This document shows, in pieces, positions 62,163 to 64,000 of a stretch of 64,000 nucleotides of DNA. The translations under genes were made by a program, and so were the position numbers. This stretch comes from Halomonas icarae (GTDB lineage: Bacteria > Pseudomonadota > Gammaproteobacteria > Pseudomonadales > Halomonadaceae). The DNA lies in NCBI RefSeq assembly GCF_009901955.1, contig NZ_WUTS01000001.1:744001-808000 (forward strand), in the 5' to 3' direction. Each line of letters begins with the position of its first letter. Positions within the stretch are counted from its first letter, which is position 1. The notes beneath the pieces were generated by a model, which made no database searches, had not been told where the DNA came from, and saw only the letters and a list, made by a program, of their open reading frames with translations.

Positions 62163-63110
62163 ATGGCCGAAGGGCGCGACGTACAGTGGGTTGAGGTAAC
62201 GGAAGGGCAGGACGGCCAGCGGGTCGATAACTTCCTGATGACCCGTATCAAGGGAGCGCCTCGGGCGTTGATCTATCGCATCGTGCGCAAGGGTGAGGTG
62301 CGCGTGAACAAGAAGCGCGTCAAGCCCGACACCCGGCTGGCGACGGGGGATCTGGTGCGGATCCCGCCATTAAAGCTGACACCCCGGGAGGCGGTGCGTG
62401 AGGTGAGTGACAACCTTCGCAACCTGCTGGCCGGCAGCGTGCTGGTAGAGGGGCGCGACTGGTTGGTGATCAACAAGCCATCGGGACTGGCCGTTCACGG
62501 TGGCAGCGGCGTCAAGATCGGGTTGATCGAGGCGTTGCGTCAGGTGCGTGAGGATCTCGACTTCCTGGAGCTGGTGCATCGGTTGGATCGCGACACCTCG
62601 GGCTGTTTGCTGCTGGCCAAGTCGCGTCCGGCCTTGCTGGCGCTCAATGCGTCGTTGAAGCAGCAGCAGATGGACAAGCGTTACCTGGCAATGGTGGCAG
62701 GGCGCTGGCCCGTGCGCCGCGACTTTGTGGCGGCTCGCCTGGATCGCTACACCCTGGGCAATGGTGAACGTCGGGTGCGTGTCGATGCCGAGGGCAAGGT
62801 GGCTCGCACGCGTTTCGCGGTGCGTGAGGCGCTGCCGAAGGTAACGCTGCTGGAGGCCGAGCCGGTTACCGGCCGCACCCACCAGATCCGTGTGCACGCG
62901 GCCCACGCCGGGCACCCGTTACTGGGCGACGACAAGTATGGCTCCCGCGAGAGCCAGCAGCTCGCCGCCCGGCTGGGCCTCTCGCGGCTCTTTCTGCACG
63001 CCGAGTCGCTGGCCTTTCCCGAGCCGACCAGCGGTCGCGAGGTGCGGATTCGCGCGCCGCTTCCCGATGATCTCGAGGCGGTGCAGGGTCGCGCACGCCA
63101 GGGCAATTGA
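62163..63110 (+). CDS. rluC: Ribosomal large subunit pseudouridine synthase C
   Basis: 315 residues. N-terminal S4 domain (QRVDNFLMTRIKGAPRALIYRIVRKGEVRVNKKRVKP, ~20-56). The catalytic loop LELVHRLDRDTSGCLLLAKS (~137-156) carries the active Asp, and VTGRTHQIRVHAAHAGHPLLGDDKYG (~238-263) the RQIR-type motif. It modifies 23S rRNA near the peptidyl transferase centre. Divergent from rne, a familiar pairing. It provides a useful contrast with the degenerate homologue at 5438-6169. Confidence 0.95.
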   Translation: MAEGRDVQWVEVTEGQDGQRVDNFLMTRIKGAPRALIYRIVRKGEVRVNKKRVKPDTRLATGDLVRIPPLKLTPREAVREVSDNLRNLLAGSVLVEGRDWLVINKPSGLAVHGGSGVKIGLIEALRQVREDLDFLELVHRLDRDTSGCLLLAKSRPALLALNASLKQQQMDKRYLAMVAGRWPVRRDFVAARLDRYTLGNGERRVRVDAEGKVARTRFAVREALPKVTLLEAEPVTGRTHQIRVHAAHAGHPLLGDDKYGSRESQQLAARLGLSRLFLHAESLAFPEPTSGREVRIRAPLPDDLEAVQGRARQGN

Positions 63111-63119
63111 GGAGACGAC

Positions 63120-63773
63120 ATGCGCTATCGACTGGTGATCTTCGACTGGGATGGAACCCTGATGGACTCCGTGGCGCGAATCGTCGCCTGCATGCAGGCG
63201 GCGTCCCATGACGCAGGGTGGGGGCATCTGGAGGAGGAGGCCATACGCAATATCATCGGCCTGGGGCTTCCCGAAGCCATCGCCACCCTGTGTCCGGGGA
63301 TCGATCCCGAGCGGGCCGAGCTGCTGCGCAGTCGTTATGCCTGGCACTTTGTCGAAGGCAATGACACGCCCATGAGCTTCTTTCCCGATGTAAGGAGCGG
63401 GTTGTCCGAGCTGCATGTCAGGCCCGGGCAGCGCCTGGCGGTGGCCACCGGAAAGAGTCGGCGTGGGCTCGACCGTGTGTTCCATGAGAGCAACAGCGGG
63501 CACTGGTTTCATGCCAGCCGCACGGCCGACGAGACCCGCTCCAAGCCTCACCCGCTGATGCTCGAGCAACTGCTGGAGGAGCTCGCCGTGCCGGTAACCG
63601 AGGCCGTGATGGTGGGGGATACCGAGTATGATCTCGAAATGGCGCGGGCCATCGGCATGGATCGCGTGGCGGTGACCTGGGGGGTGCATGCGCCCGCGAG
63701 GCTGGCGTCGAGCCGGCCCGCCTTCACCGCGCAGACGGTGCCCCAGCTGTTCGACTGGTTACAGGGAGGGTAG
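63120..63773 (+). CDS. HAD-family hydrolase (phosphoglycolate phosphatase-like)
   Basis: 217 residues. HAD motif I is VIFDWDGTLMDS (~6-17), motif II AVATGKSRRGLD (~108-119), motif III the Lys of SKPHPLML (~140-147) and motif IV MVGDTEYDLEMARAIGM (~162-178). A small helical cap places it in the Gph-like class. It starts 9 bases after rluC with GGAGACGAC upstream. The substrate cannot be told; the rluC-HAD-sppA order is shared with Pseudomonas as I recall. Confidence 0.9.
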   Translation: MRYRLVIFDWDGTLMDSVARIVACMQAASHDAGWGHLEEEAIRNIIGLGLPEAIATLCPGIDPERAELLRSRYAWHFVEGNDTPMSFFPDVRSGLSELHVRPGQRLAVATGKSRRGLDRVFHESNSGHWFHASRTADETRSKPHPLMLEQLLEELAVPVTEAVMVGDTEYDLEMARAIGMDRVAVTWGVHAPARLASSRPAFTAQTVPQLFDWLQGG

Positions 63774-63776
63774 GCA

Positions 63777-64000
63777 ATGACCGATAAGCGCAATGAGCAC
63801 GATGCAGATCTCGACCCCTGGACCCAGGGTCCGGAGCTAAGTCGCGACGAGGCGAAGGCTAGGCGCCAGGCGAGCGATCCGGGCGCGGTGTCGCCCGGAG
63901 AGGATGCCGAGACCCTGCGTGAGCGCCAGCGACTCGAACAGATGGCGATGATGGGGCGCTGGATAGATGGCGTGCTAGTGGAGCAGCGTCGTTCACGGCG
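63777..64000 (+). CDS. sppA: N-terminus of a probable signal peptide peptidase SppA (S49), cut by window edge
   Basis: ATG 63777 opens MTDKRNEHDADLDPWTQGPE and runs open to the window end (74 codons). The visible part is charged and ends in LEQMAMMGRWIDGVLVEQRRSRR, which looks like the cytoplasmic segment before a membrane helix. No catalytic motif is visible. The name rests on position after rluC-HAD, where SppA is found in relatives; it is an inference. Confidence 0.5.
   Translation, partial: MTDKRNEHDADLDPWTQGPELSRDEAKARRQASDPGAVSPGEDAETLRERQRLEQMAMMGRWIDGVLVEQRRSR

Overview
The window is high-GC DNA, gene-dense on both strands, and reads as a gammaproteobacterial chromosome. Halomonadaceae (Halomonas or a relative) is the likeliest source. 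The reasons are protein resemblance, a polyhydroxyalkanoate phasin, and a cell-envelope block whose order (lolC/E-lolD, DUF2062, comEC, exbBD, msbA, lpxK, trm112-like, kdsB, LMW-PTP, murB, rne, rluC, HAD, sppA) resembles the Pseudomonas arrangement as I remember it. The taxonomic call is inference. I see no phage, insertion sequence, CRISPR array or defence island.

Layout: 1-3.5 kb holds the end of a tripartite tricarboxylate transporter (tctB', tctA) and a membrane-anchored PLD-like protein. 3.5-9.2 kb holds a YihY-family membrane protein, a spermidine-synthase-like protein, a pseudouridine-synthase homologue that has lost its catalytic aspartate, a large membrane-anchored coiled-coil protein, an Mrp-type Fe-S carrier and dcd. 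9.3-17 kb holds purMN, a PerM-family permease with hda, a lipoprotein, a phasin, fumC and an EEP hydrolase. 17-20.6 kb is a phnDCEE-type ABC transporter. 20.7-25.3 kb is the glycerol 3-phosphate region (glpD, glpR, glpK), followed by tRNA-Val(GAC). 25.6-28.8 kb is an fRMsr gene and metNIQ. The metN leader contains what I read as a SAM-II riboswitch followed by an intrinsic terminator. 29.2-33.8 kb holds ribE and a nucleobase salvage run (NCS2 permease, apt, gpt, ung, upp). 34.2-39.4 kb is a glycerol ABC transporter operon (glpSTPQV type) broken by three separate lesions. 39.7-43.1 kb holds uraA and the agmatine-to-putrescine genes aguB and aguA. 43.3-46.4 kb is a Sel1-type lipoprotein overlapping a c-di-GMP phosphodiesterase gene. 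46.5-64 kb is the envelope and RNA-processing block.

How parts work together: glpD, glpK and the broken glycerol transporter each carry a GlpR-operator-like site (16-17 of 20 matches to the E. coli consensus as I remember it), so they look like one regulon that has lost its uptake system while keeping catabolism. metNIQ appears to be controlled by SAM at the RNA level, and MetN carries a C-terminal NIL domain that in this family senses methionine. Two dispersed intergenic repeat families were found: an 89-bp element with inverted termini and a 32-bp element in convergent gaps. Three unrelated short tandem arrays with a 15-bp period also occur, and RNase E carries seven 38-residue repeats.

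All calls come from reading the sequence; no database search was run.
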